From Pseudomonadota bacterium (GTDB lineage Bacteria > Pseudomonadota > Gammaproteobacteria > Xanthomonadales > Xanthomonadaceae), in NCBI GenBank assembly GCA_023461075.1, contig JAEWNY010000012.1:1-14698 (forward strand): a stretch of DNA of 14,698 bases, given 5' to 3'. The translations under genes and the position numbers were made by a program. Below the pieces are notes generated by a model. That model ran no database searches. It was not told the DNA's origin and saw nothing but the letters and a program-made list of their open reading frames with translations. Shown here in pieces: positions 7,258 to 13,331 of the stretch; positions within the stretch are counted from its first letter, which is position 1; each line of letters begins with the position of its first letter.

Positions 7258-7962
7258 TCAGTGGCAGCGCAGCACCAGCACGGTGATGTTGTCGCTGCCG
7301 CCCGCATCCAGCGCGGCGGCCACCAAGGTGTCTGCGCATTCCTGCGCGGTCAGCGCGGGCCGCCCCATGATGTCGGCGATCGCGGCATCGTCCACCTCTT
7401 CGGTCAGCCCGTCGCTGCACAACAGCAATTGCATGCCACTGGCGAATGCGCCGGCCAACTGCTCGACGTCGAGCTGGGCCGGATCGGTGACACCGAGCGC
7501 CTGGGTCACCACCTTGCGCTGCGGATGGCGGCGCGCTTCCTCGATGCCCAACGTGCCCTGCGCGATGAGTTCCTGCACGTAGCTGTGGTCGTGCGAGAGC
7601 TGGACCAGCTTGCCGGACTGCCACAGGTAGGCGCGGCTGTCGCCAACCCAGGCGACTTCGAAGCGGTTGGCCTTGACCCGCGCCGCGACCACCGTGGTGC
7701 CCATCGGCAGCGCCTCACGGCGATTGCGCGGACTGCGCAGGATGTCCTCGCCGGCGATGCGGATCGCCTGCGTCAGCGGCGTGCCGTCGCGGACCTCGCG
7801 CACCACGGTTTCGCGCGCGATGGCGCTGGCCACTTCCCCGTACTCGTGCCCGCCCATGCCATCGGCGACCACCCACAGGCCAAGATCGGCGTCACCGTGG
7901 TAGGTGTCCTCATTCAACTGGCGACGAAGTCCCGGATGGGTGATGTGGCCGAATTCGATCAT
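7258..7962 (-). CDS. PP2C-family (PPM) Ser/Thr protein phosphatase
   Basis: The 234-residue single-domain phosphatase is of the soluble bacterial Stp/PrpC type, which removes phosphate from Ser/Thr in a metal-dependent way. Diagnostic motifs in order are RQLNEDT (14-20), VADGMGGH (32-39, metal-binding Asp34), MGTT (87-90), WVGDSRAY (105-112), CSDGLTEEV (182-190, Asp184) and GGSDNITVLV (221-230, Asp224). Length is normal for the family (about 235-255). There is no membrane segment or sensor domain. The start ATG at 7962 begins with the typical IEFGHITHPG strand but has no clear ribosome site. No partner kinase or FHA protein is in the window, so its targets are unknown. A candidate promoter lies at 7990-8018 and a terminator separates it from tRNA-Ser(CGA). 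Confidence 0.92.
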   Translation of the reverse strand: MIEFGHITHPGLRRQLNEDTYHGDADLGLWVVADGMGGHEYGEVASAIARETVVREVRDGTPLTQAIRIAGEDILRSPRNRREALPMGTTVVAARVKANRFEVAWVGDSRAYLWQSGKLVQLSHDHSYVQELIAQGTLGIEEARRHPQRKVVTQALGVTDPAQLDVEQLAGAFASGMQLLLCSDGLTEEVDDAAIADIMGRPALTAQECADTLVAAALDAGGSDNITVLVLRCH

Positions 7963-7989
7963 GAGAGGTATTGACGAGACGATGCGGCC

Positions 7990-8018
7990 ATCATCGTGTC
8001 GCGCGCGCGGATCGGCAA
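7990..8018 (-). promoter_or_regulatory. Candidate promoter of the PP2C gene
   Basis: On the minus strand TTGCCG (8018-8013) and GATGAT (7995-7990) are 17 nt apart. The -35 matches five of six consensus bases and the -10 four of six. A start near 7983 would leave a leader of about 21 nt before the ATG at 7962. Confidence 0.4.
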
Positions 8019-8028
8019 GGGTGGTGCT

Positions 8029-8068
8029 AAAAAAGCGAAACGCCCCGCTATGGGGCGCTTCATTTTTT
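8029..8068. terminator. Terminator of tRNA-Ser(CGA), bidirectional in form
   Basis: GCCCC (8042-8046) and GGGGC (8052-8056) form a stem around GCTAT. The stem extends outward by a C-G pair, an A/C mismatch and GAA/TTC. Six A residues (8029-8034) give a T-run on the minus strand, just downstream of tRNA-Ser(CGA). Six T residues (8063-8068) would serve the plus strand. Confidence 0.85.
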
Positions 8069-8069
8069 C

Positions 8070-8160
8070 TGGCGGAGAGGGGGGGATTCGAACCCCCGAT
8101 GCGCTATAAACGCATGCCTGATTTCGAGTCAGGTACATTCAACCACTCTGCCACCTCTCC
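8070..8160 (-). tRNA. tRNA-Ser (anticodon CGA)
   Basis: On the minus strand, acceptor GGAGAGG (8160-8154) pairs with the CCTCTCC preceding discriminator G and the encoded CCA (8072-8070). The anticodon arm CCTGA-CTCGAAA-TCAGG gives anticodon CGA, which reads UCG. A long variable arm (about GCATGCGTTTATAGCGC), typical of class II tRNAs, separates it from the T-arm with GGTTCGAATCC. Length is 91 nt with CCA. Confidence 0.97.
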
Positions 8161-8196
8161 GGATGGGTCGCAGGCCGCCGCAAAAGCGGGCCGCAC

Positions 8197-8225
8197 ATGA
8201 TAAGGCCGGCGTGCTTCGGCTACAA
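8197..8225 (-). promoter_or_regulatory. Sigma-70-type promoter of tRNA-Ser(CGA)
   Basis: On the minus strand TTGTAG (8225-8220) and TATCAT (8202-8197) are exactly 17 nt apart. A start near 8190 would give a 5' leader of about 30 nt, removed by RNase P. It is back to back with the start region of the DUF6165 gene. Confidence 0.6.
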
Positions 8226-8230
8226 GCGGC

Positions 8231-8236
8231 TAAACT
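8231..8236 (+). promoter_or_regulatory. Possible -10 box of the DUF6165 gene
   Basis: TAAACT lies 27 nt before the ATG at 8264 and would place the transcript start near 8243. No convincing -35 hexamer is seen at 16-18 nt spacing, and the upstream region overlaps the opposing tRNA-Ser promoter. Confidence 0.35.
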
Positions 8237-8263
8237 CCCCTGTTTTCCCAGCGAGAACCTGTC

Positions 8264-8668
8264 ATGTCCGAGATCCTGGTGCCGGTGTCCTTCGGCGAGT
8301 TGCTGGACAAGATCGCCATCCTGCAGATCAAGTCAGAGCGCATGAAGGACGAGGCCAAGCTGGCCAACGTACGCAACGAACTCTCGGCACTGGAGAAGAC
8401 CTGGATGGCGCATCCGGCCGCTGGCCACAACATCGCCGAACTCCGAGCCCAGCTCAAGCATGTCAACGAACGCCTGTGGGTGATCGAGGACGACATCCGC
8501 CTCAAGGAAAAGGCGCAGGCGTTCGATGAGGGCTTCATCGAACTGGCCCGCAGCGTCTATTTCGAGAACGACGAGCGCGCACGGATCAAAAAGGACATCA
8601 ACCTGGCGCTGGGCTCGTCCTACGTCGAGGAAAAATCCTACGAGGATTACCGCGCGCCGGCGGCCTGA
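8264..8668 (+). CDS. DUF6165 family protein, probably linked to LPS/core biosynthesis
   Basis: The 134-residue protein begins SEILVPVSFGELLDKIAILQIKSERM and is rich in charged residues and heptad-like Leu/Ile spacing, so it is probably all-helical with coiled-coil stretches (about 15-95). I recognise the family as DUF6165, a small domain of unknown function. It has no signal peptide or membrane segment, so it should be cytosolic. Its start has GCGAGAAC about 9 nt upstream, a modest ribosome site. The last 22 bp of the gene, including its stop, are also the coding end of the convergent glycosyltransferase gene. A role with neighbouring LPS-core genes is an inference from position only. Confidence 0.85.
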   Translation: MSEILVPVSFGELLDKIAILQIKSERMKDEAKLANVRNELSALEKTWMAHPAAGHNIAELRAQLKHVNERLWVIEDDIRLKEKAQAFDEGFIELARSVYFENDERARIKKDINLALGSSYVEEKSYEDYRAPAA

Positions 8669-9726
8669 TCGGCGCGGTAGCGCTCGAATGCGGCGATCGC
8701 ATCCTCGACGCCGACCAGGTCCATCACGCCGTCGAATTCGATCTTGGTTCCCCACTTGAGTTCCGTAGCCGGCTTGCCGAGGAACTTGCGCGATGCCGCA
8801 TCGTAGGCATCCACGCAATAGCGGGTGTCGGAATACGGCCCGCTGCGCGCGGGATTGCTGGCCGCGTGCAGTCCCAACACCTGGGTGCCCATCGCGTTGG
8901 CGATGTGCATCGGGCCGGAATCCGGCGTGACCAGCAGGTCGGCGCGTGCGAACAATGCCGGCAATTGCTTGAGCGTGTCCTTGCCGATCAGGTCAAGCGG
9001 CGCCAGTTCCATCCCGGCCACGATCGCATCGCCGAGCTCGCGTTCAAGCGTGCTGCGTCCGCCGCACAACACCACCCGCCAACCTTCGGCCGCCGCGTGG
9101 TTGGCGAGCGCTGCATAGCGCTCAGGCCGCCAGTTGCGACGCACATGGCTTGAAGCGGGTGAGATCATCAGCACCGGCGTTCCATCGTCGGGCCACTGCT
9201 GCCGGGCCCAGTCATGCGCTTCGTCGGGCACGGGCAGGTTCCATTGCACGGTGGAAGGAGCGAGCCCCAACGGTTCGCAGAAACTGTGGATCGCATCGAG
9301 CACATGGATGCCGGGACGATCGGCGATGCGGCGGTTGATGAAGAGACCGTGCAGGTCCTTGCTGCGTGCCTTGTCGTAGCCCACGCGCACCTTCGCGGGA
9401 ATGAAGGCGGACAGCAGGTTGGCGCGTGCGGCCACCTGCATCTGCAGCAGCACATCGAATCGTTGGTCAGTGCCGAGTTTCGCCTTCAATGCCTTGAGCA
9501 AGGCCCACATGCCGCGCCAGCCGGATCTCTTGTCGTATTCGACGAAGTCGACGCCGGGCAGGCCTTCCAGCAGGCGATGTTCACCCTTGCCGATGACCCA
9601 GGTGATCGCGACGTCCGGCCACGCCTCGCGCAACGTGTGGATGAGCGGCAACACATGAGTGACATCGCCCAGCGCGGACAGGCGCAGCAGGCAGATCGAG
9701 CGGGGCGCGGGGACGGGTATATTCAC
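8647..9726 (-). CDS. Glycosyltransferase family 9 protein (heptosyltransferase/OpsX-like)
   Basis: The 359-residue protein has the GT-B fold pattern of ADP-heptose:LPS heptosyltransferases (WaaC/WaaF). It shows an N-terminal RLSALGDVTHVLP (15-27, with the acceptor-side Asp21), a mid-protein SPASSHVRRNW (189-199), and the donor-site signature TPDSGPMHIANAMG (267-280), followed by GLHAASNPARSGPYS. Such enzymes act at the inner face of the inner membrane on Kdo-lipid A core. It resembles the OpsX protein of Xanthomonas, but I cannot tell which sugar it adds. The start is GTG at 9726, since no ATG fits before the conserved N-terminal strand. It is 20 bp from the divergent kdkA. Its 3' end overlaps the DUF6165 gene by 22 bp. 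Confidence 0.9.
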   Translation of the reverse strand: MNIPVPAPRSICLLRLSALGDVTHVLPLIHTLREAWPDVAITWVIGKGEHRLLEGLPGVDFVEYDKRSGWRGMWALLKALKAKLGTDQRFDVLLQMQVAARANLLSAFIPAKVRVGYDKARSKDLHGLFINRRIADRPGIHVLDAIHSFCEPLGLAPSTVQWNLPVPDEAHDWARQQWPDDGTPVLMISPASSHVRRNWRPERYAALANHAAAEGWRVVLCGGRSTLERELGDAIVAGMELAPLDLIGKDTLKQLPALFARADLLVTPDSGPMHIANAMGTQVLGLHAASNPARSGPYSDTRYCVDAYDAASRKFLGKPATELKWGTKIEFDGVMDLVGVEDAIAAFERYRADQAAGAR

Positions 9727-9731
9727 GGGAT

Positions 9732-9740
9732 TGCTAGACT
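9732..9740 (+). promoter_or_regulatory. Extended -10 promoter at the kdkA start
   Basis: TGC followed by TAGACT (9735-9740) forms an extended -10 element, and no -35 is visible. Counting 7 nt downstream places the start exactly at the A of the kdkA ATG (9747), implying a leaderless mRNA. It sits in the 20-bp gap between divergent GT9 and kdkA. Confidence 0.5.
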
Positions 9741-9746
9741 CGGGTC

Positions 9747-10502
9747 ATGTCGATGCGCGCAACCAGCCGGACACTGCTGCCTTTCCGTCATGCGCGCGGC
9801 GAAGGCGCCATTGTGTTCGACGCCGATGCGCTCCGGCAAACGCCCTCGCCGGAATGGTTCGATCCGGCGCATTGGGGCGAGGCTGCCGAGCGCGTCGGCA
9901 GCGGCGGCCGCGGTGGCGCATGGTTCATCGATGCAGCGGATGGCGCGATGGTGTTGCGGCGCTACCTGCGCGGCGGACTGATGGCGAAGCTGAGCCGCGA
10001 TGCCTTCGTCTGGCGCGGGCAGTACAGCGTGCGCAGCCTTGCGGAGTTCGATCTGCTGCAGGCGCTTGAGGACCGCGGACTGCCGGTGCCGCGCGCGCTG
10101 GCCGCAGCCTATTGGCGCGCGGGCCGGCACTATCGCGCGGCGATCCTGCTCTCGCGCATCGTGAACGTGCATGCGTTCGGCGCGCGGGTGGTGCAGGATG
10201 CGACGAGCGCACCGTGGCAGGCCTGCGGTGGGCTCATCGCGCGCTTCCATCGCGCAGGACTGGACCATGCCGACCTCAACGCGCACAACCTGCTGTTCGA
10301 CGACGCAGAAAACGGCTGGATGATCGATTTCGACAAGAGTCGCCTGCGCGATGGCGGCGGCGATTGGCGAGATGCCAACCTCGCGCGTTTGCGTCGTTCG
10401 CTCGACAAGATCAGCGGCGGACGGATGCGGCGCGAAATAGATGCCGGCTTCGGCCAGCTGCAACGCGCCTATGATGCGGCGATGGACGAGGCCGAAGCAT
10501 GA
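9747..10502 (+). CDS. kdkA: 3-deoxy-D-manno-octulosonic acid (Kdo) kinase
   Basis: The 251-residue protein belongs to the KdkA/WaaP kinase-like group, which adds phosphate to the Kdo residue of the LPS inner core on the cytosolic face of the inner membrane. Kinase features are the nucleotide-lobe stretch VLRRYLRGGLMAKL (69-82), the catalytic loop HADLNAHNLL (174-183, Asp176, Asn181) and the metal-binding IDFDKS (193-198, Asp194), which stands in for the DFG motif. The length is normal (about 235-250). The ATG at 9747 coincides with the predicted transcript start; a second ATG two codons later is an alternative. It neighbours a divergent core glycosyltransferase, and its stop overlaps the next gene as ATGA, so the metallo-hydrolase is probably co-translated. 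Confidence 0.92.
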   Translation: MSMRATSRTLLPFRHARGEGAIVFDADALRQTPSPEWFDPAHWGEAAERVGSGGRGGAWFIDAADGAMVLRRYLRGGLMAKLSRDAFVWRGQYSVRSLAEFDLLQALEDRGLPVPRALAAAYWRAGRHYRAAILLSRIVNVHAFGARVVQDATSAPWQACGGLIARFHRAGLDHADLNAHNLLFDDAENGWMIDFDKSRLRDGGGDWRDANLARLRRSLDKISGGRMRREIDAGFGQLQRAYDAAMDEAEA

Positions 10503-11260
10503 GTTGGGCACTGCGCTTCCTCGGCACGGGTGGCGCGATGGCGGTGGCCGAGTTCGGCAGCGCGATGGCCTGCGTCGAGCGCGACGGAAAGCAGTGGCTG
10601 GCGATCGACTGCGGCTCGGAAGGATTGACGCGATACGTCGAGCATTACGGCGAATACCCGTGGGCGATCTACATGACACACGCCCATCTGGATCATGTCA
10701 GCGGTTTCGAGCGGCTGTTCGTCGCCAGCATCTTCGACGAGGCGCGCAAGGGCAGGGTACGCGTGTACTGCCCGACCGGCGTTTTGCCGTGGCTTCAGCG
10801 GCGCGTGGCCGAGTACCCGAATGCACTGGCCGAAGGCGGAACCAATTTCTGGGATGCGTTCCAGCTGATCGTCGTGGGCGATCATTTCTGGCACGACGGT
10901 TTGCGTATCGAGACCTTTCCGGTGCGCCATCACTGGCCTGACAGCGCGCATGGCCTGCGATTGCGCGGCAGCATGGTCTGGACCGGCGACACCCGGCCCA
11001 TTCCGGAAATGCTCGCCAAGTTCGCCGACGATGGGGAAGTCATCGCGCACGACTGTTCACTGGTCGGCAATCCCTCGCATAGCGGCATCGAGGATCTGGA
11101 GCGCGAGTATCCAGCCGAACTGCTGGCGCGTTGCCATCTCTACCACTACGGTTCGGCTGAAGAGGTCGCCGCGTTGCGCGCGCGCGGGATGCGCGTCGCT
11201 GCGCCGGGTGAGGCCATCGTCTTGAGCGAGCCATCAGCGGCCATCCGGATGCAGGACTGA
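10499..11260 (+). CDS. Metallo-beta-lactamase-fold hydrolase of unknown substrate
   Basis: This 253-residue protein has a clear metallo-hydrolase active site: THAHLDH at 60-66 (His61, His63, Asp65, His66), His144/His145 in VRHHWPD, Asp164 in WTGDTRP and His216 in YHYGS. The spacing and the early FLGTGGAM strand recall the RNase Z/PhnP-like branch rather than beta-lactamases or glyoxalase II. There is no signal peptide, so it is probably cytosolic. The start ATG overlaps the kdkA stop by 4 nt, which fixes the start and suggests coupled translation with the Kdo kinase. A role in LPS-core metabolism is only an inference from that coupling. No strong terminator is visible downstream on the plus strand before the opposing ffs gene. 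Confidence 0.88.
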   Translation: MSWALRFLGTGGAMAVAEFGSAMACVERDGKQWLAIDCGSEGLTRYVEHYGEYPWAIYMTHAHLDHVSGFERLFVASIFDEARKGRVRVYCPTGVLPWLQRRVAEYPNALAEGGTNFWDAFQLIVVGDHFWHDGLRIETFPVRHHWPDSAHGLRLRGSMVWTGDTRPIPEMLAKFADDGEVIAHDCSLVGNPSHSGIEDLEREYPAELLARCHLYHYGSAEEVAALRARGMRVAAPGEAIVLSEPSAAIRMQD

Positions 11261-11267
11261 AGCCCGG

Positions 11268-11287
11268 AAAAGGCGGCGGCCCCGCCG
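11268..11287 (-). terminator. Weak terminator at the 3' end of ffs
   Basis: On the minus strand a 5-bp CGGCG/CGCCG hairpin (11287-11283 with 11278-11274) with a 4-nt loop is followed by CC and four T residues. It overlaps the 3' strand of the SRP RNA closing stem, so the two structures would compete. The T-run is short and the call is tentative. Confidence 0.4.
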
Positions 11288-11379
11288 ACGATCCTCGGCG
11301 CCCGCTACATCCGATACCGTTGCTGCCTTCCGGCCCTGGCGGGATTTTCGAACTTGCGTCGCGAGGGGCCAACGGGGCC
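11278..11379 (-). ncRNA. ffs: 4.5S (small bacterial) signal recognition particle RNA
   Basis: The minus strand carries GGCCGGAAGGCAGCA (11335-11321), the near-invariant Ffh-binding region of bacterial SRP RNA with its GGAA tetraloop. It is preceded by GCCAG and followed by AACGG and a GGATGTAGCGGG segment resembling the E. coli 4.5S RNA (GGATGTAGCTGG). The ends GGCCCC (11379-11374) and GGGGCC (11283-11278) pair to close the long hairpin. The predicted length is about 102 nt against 114 in E. coli; the exact ends are estimated from the stem. It partners Ffh to target membrane proteins. It lies 19 nt downstream of tRNA-Ser(GGA) on the same strand, without a recognisable promoter of its own. Confidence 0.92.
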
Positions 11380-11398
11380 ACCATGGAACTGTTGAATC

Positions 11399-11491
11399 TG
11401 GCGGAGAGAGGGGGATTCGAACCCCCGAAGCGCGGTTTAGACGCTTACACACTTTCCAGGCGTGCTCCTTCAACCACTCGGACACCTCTCC
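11399..11491 (-). tRNA. tRNA-Ser (anticodon GGA)
   Basis: On the minus strand, acceptor GGAGAGG (11491-11485) pairs with CCTCTCC, with discriminator G and encoded CCA at 11401-11399. The anticodon arm CACGC-CTGGAAA-GTGTG gives GGA, which reads UCC and UCU; one stem pair is G-U. A long class II variable arm (about TAAGCGTCTAAACCGCGCTT) is present. It shares its acceptor and T-arm with the tRNA-Ser(CGA) gene at 8070-8160, as expected of serine isoacceptors. Confidence 0.97.
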
Positions 11492-11524
11492 GGGTCGCTC
11501 CGGCGGGCCGGGGGCGAGCCGGAC

Positions 11525-11553
11525 ATTCTAGTGGGCCGTCGCCCGCAAGGCAA
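11525..11553 (-). promoter_or_regulatory. Sigma-70-type promoter of tRNA-Ser(GGA) and ffs
   Basis: On the minus strand TTGCCT (11553-11548) and TAGAAT (11530-11525) are exactly 17 nt apart, both close to consensus. The predicted start near 11518 leaves a leader of about 27 nt before the tRNA. No other promoter is seen between the tRNA and ffs, so it probably drives both. Confidence 0.65.
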
Positions 11554-11590
11554 AAGTTCAGCGATCAGGACGGGTCGGGCAGACCCGCCG

Positions 11591-11599
11591 TGGCAGAAT
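11591..11599 (+). promoter_or_regulatory. Extended -10 promoter at the dnaX start
   Basis: TGG followed by CAGAAT (11594-11599) resembles an extended -10 element without a -35. Seven nucleotides downstream is the A of the dnaX ATG (11606), predicting a leaderless dnaX transcript. No Shine-Dalgarno sequence precedes the ATG. Confidence 0.45.
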
Positions 11600-11605
11600 G
11601 GACGC

Positions 11606-13306
11606 ATGAGCTACCTGGTCCTCGCCCGCAAGTGGCGTCCGAAGAAATTCGCCGAACTGGTCGGGCAGGAGCACGTGGTGCGGGCGCTGACCAACGCGCT
11701 CGACAGCGGGCGTGTGCACCACGCCTTCCTGTTCACCGGTACGCGTGGCGTGGGAAAGACCACGATTGCACGCATCTTCGCCAAGTCGCTGAACTGCGAG
11801 CAGGGCACTTCGGCCGAACCCTGTGGGGAGTGCCGCACCTGCCTCGACATCGACGCCGGTCGCTTCATCGATCTGCTGGAGATCGACGCGGCCTCCAATA
11901 CCGGCGTCGACGACGTCCGCGAGCTGATCGACAACGCGCAGTACATGCCCAGTCGTGGCAGGGTCAAGGTCTACCTGATCGACGAAGTGCACATGCTGTC
12001 GAAGAGCGCCTTCAACGCGCTGTTGAAGACGCTCGAGGAGCCGCCCGGGCACGTCAAGTTCCTGCTGGCGACCACCGATCCGCAGAAGCTGCCGGTGACC
12101 GTCCTTTCGCGTTGCCTGCAGTTCAACCTGAAGCGGCTCGACATCGGCCAGATCGAAGGACAGATGCGCAAGATCCTTGGCGCCGAAGACATCGGTTTCG
12201 ATGACGGCGCCTTGCGCCAGCTGGCGCGCGGTGCGGATGGCAGCCTGCGCGATGGCCTGTCGTTGCTCGACCAGTCGATCGCCTACGGCGCCGGCGAGGT
12301 GCGCGAGGCGGCCGTCGCCGCGATGCTGGGGACGGTCGATCGTGCGCGCGTGACCACGCTGCTGGACGCGTTGGCCGAAGGCGATGGCGATGCGCTGATG
12401 GCCGAAGTCGAGTCGTTGGGTGAACTCTCGCCCGACTGGAGCCATGTGCTGGAAGCGATCGCCGAGGCCCTGCATCGCGTGCAGCTGCGGCAACTGGTGC
12501 CGGCGGTGCAATTGCAGGACGAAGGCATGGGGCTGGATGTCGCTGCGCTCGGTGAACGAGTGCGTCCGGAACTGGTGCAGCTGTGGTACCAGATGGCGGT
12601 GAACGGCGGTCGCGACATCGCGATCGCGCCATCGCCTCGGGTCGGGTTCGAGATGACGCTGTTGCGGATGCTGGCGTTCCGACCGGCGGGCGATTCGGCC
12701 CGGGCATCGACATCCAGCATCGCGAATCCAAAGCGATCCAACGCGCCGGCGAAAACATCCGCTCCCGCGATCAGTGGCCGCGCGGCGGCACGGGCGGCCA
12801 TTGCCGAAGCCGCCGCGCAGCCGGAGCCTTCGCCGGTCCCGCAACGCGAGCGCGCTGAACACAAGGTCGCGGCGATGCAGGAAGACCCACCTGCGCCAGC
12901 CGGTGCGTCGGCGCTCACAGACCTTGATGCCGAGCGCTGGCTGGACCTTCTGGCCGGCGTGTCGTTGCGCGGGCTTGCCAAGGAACTCGCGGCGCATGCC
13001 GCCTTCGCCGGCTACAGCGATGGCGTGTTGCGCCTGTCGCTGTCGGCCGATGACGAGTTCCTCAAGACCCCGGCTGCGATCAAGCAGCTCGCCGAGGCGC
13101 TCGCGCCCGTGTTCGGCGCGGCGCCACAGATCCGTTTCGAGGCTGCGGCAGTGGCCGGCGATACCTTGCGCCAACGCCACGAGCGCGCCCGCGATGCGCG
13201 CCACAGCGCGGCCGAAGATGCTTTTCTCAATGACCTCGACGTGCAGCGGTTGATCGGGCAGGGTGCCCGCGTGGTGCCGGATTCGATCCGACCGCTCGAC
13301 GACTGA
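11606..13306 (+). CDS. dnaX: DNA polymerase III subunit tau (DnaX clamp-loader ATPase)
   Basis: The 566-residue protein is the ATPase of the sliding-clamp loader and holds the replicase cores together. The start MSYLVLARKWRPKKFAELVGQ is typical of DnaX. The Walker A motif is GTRGVGKT (45-52), the zinc site uses Cys64, Cys73, Cys76 and Cys79, Walker B is YLIDEVHM (123-130), and SRC (168-170) carries the arginine finger. The clamp-loader domains run to about 358. A low-complexity Ala/Pro linker (about 360-435) leads to the tau-specific C-terminal region (about 438-566), which binds DnaB and the alpha subunit in E. coli. I see no A AAA AAG slippery heptamer like the one that makes gamma in E. 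coli. The next gene, ybaB, starts 25 bp on. Confidence 0.96.
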   Translation: MSYLVLARKWRPKKFAELVGQEHVVRALTNALDSGRVHHAFLFTGTRGVGKTTIARIFAKSLNCEQGTSAEPCGECRTCLDIDAGRFIDLLEIDAASNTGVDDVRELIDNAQYMPSRGRVKVYLIDEVHMLSKSAFNALLKTLEEPPGHVKFLLATTDPQKLPVTVLSRCLQFNLKRLDIGQIEGQMRKILGAEDIGFDDGALRQLARGADGSLRDGLSLLDQSIAYGAGEVREAAVAAMLGTVDRARVTTLLDALAEGDGDALMAEVESLGELSPDWSHVLEAIAEALHRVQLRQLVPAVQLQDEGMGLDVAALGERVRPELVQLWYQMAVNGGRDIAIAPSPRVGFEMTLLRMLAFRPAGDSARASTSSIANPKRSNAPAKTSAPAISGRAAARAAIAEAAAQPEPSPVPQRERAEHKVAAMQEDPPAPAGASALTDLDAERWLDLLAGVSLRGLAKELAAHAAFAGYSDGVLRLSLSADDEFLKTPAAIKQLAEALAPVFGAAPQIRFEAAAVAGDTLRQRHERARDARHSAAEDAFLNDLDVQRLIGQGARVVPDSIRPLDD

Positions 13307-13331
13307 AACACGCGAACACAGGAGTAGCAAG

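Noticed and set aside
9723..10679. Minus-strand open frame of 318 codons opposite kdkA
   Set aside because: It is antisense to kdkA, whose kinase motifs are clear, and has no domain signal of its own.
8070..11491. Repeat between 8070-8160 and 11399-11491
   Set aside because: The similarity is explained by two serine tRNA genes sharing acceptor and T-arm sequences. It is not a mobile repeat or attachment site, since no integrase is present.
12745..12757. GCGAAAACATCC in dnaX as a slippery site
   Set aside because: It does not fit X XXY YYZ in the reading frame, and no clear stimulatory hairpin was identified.
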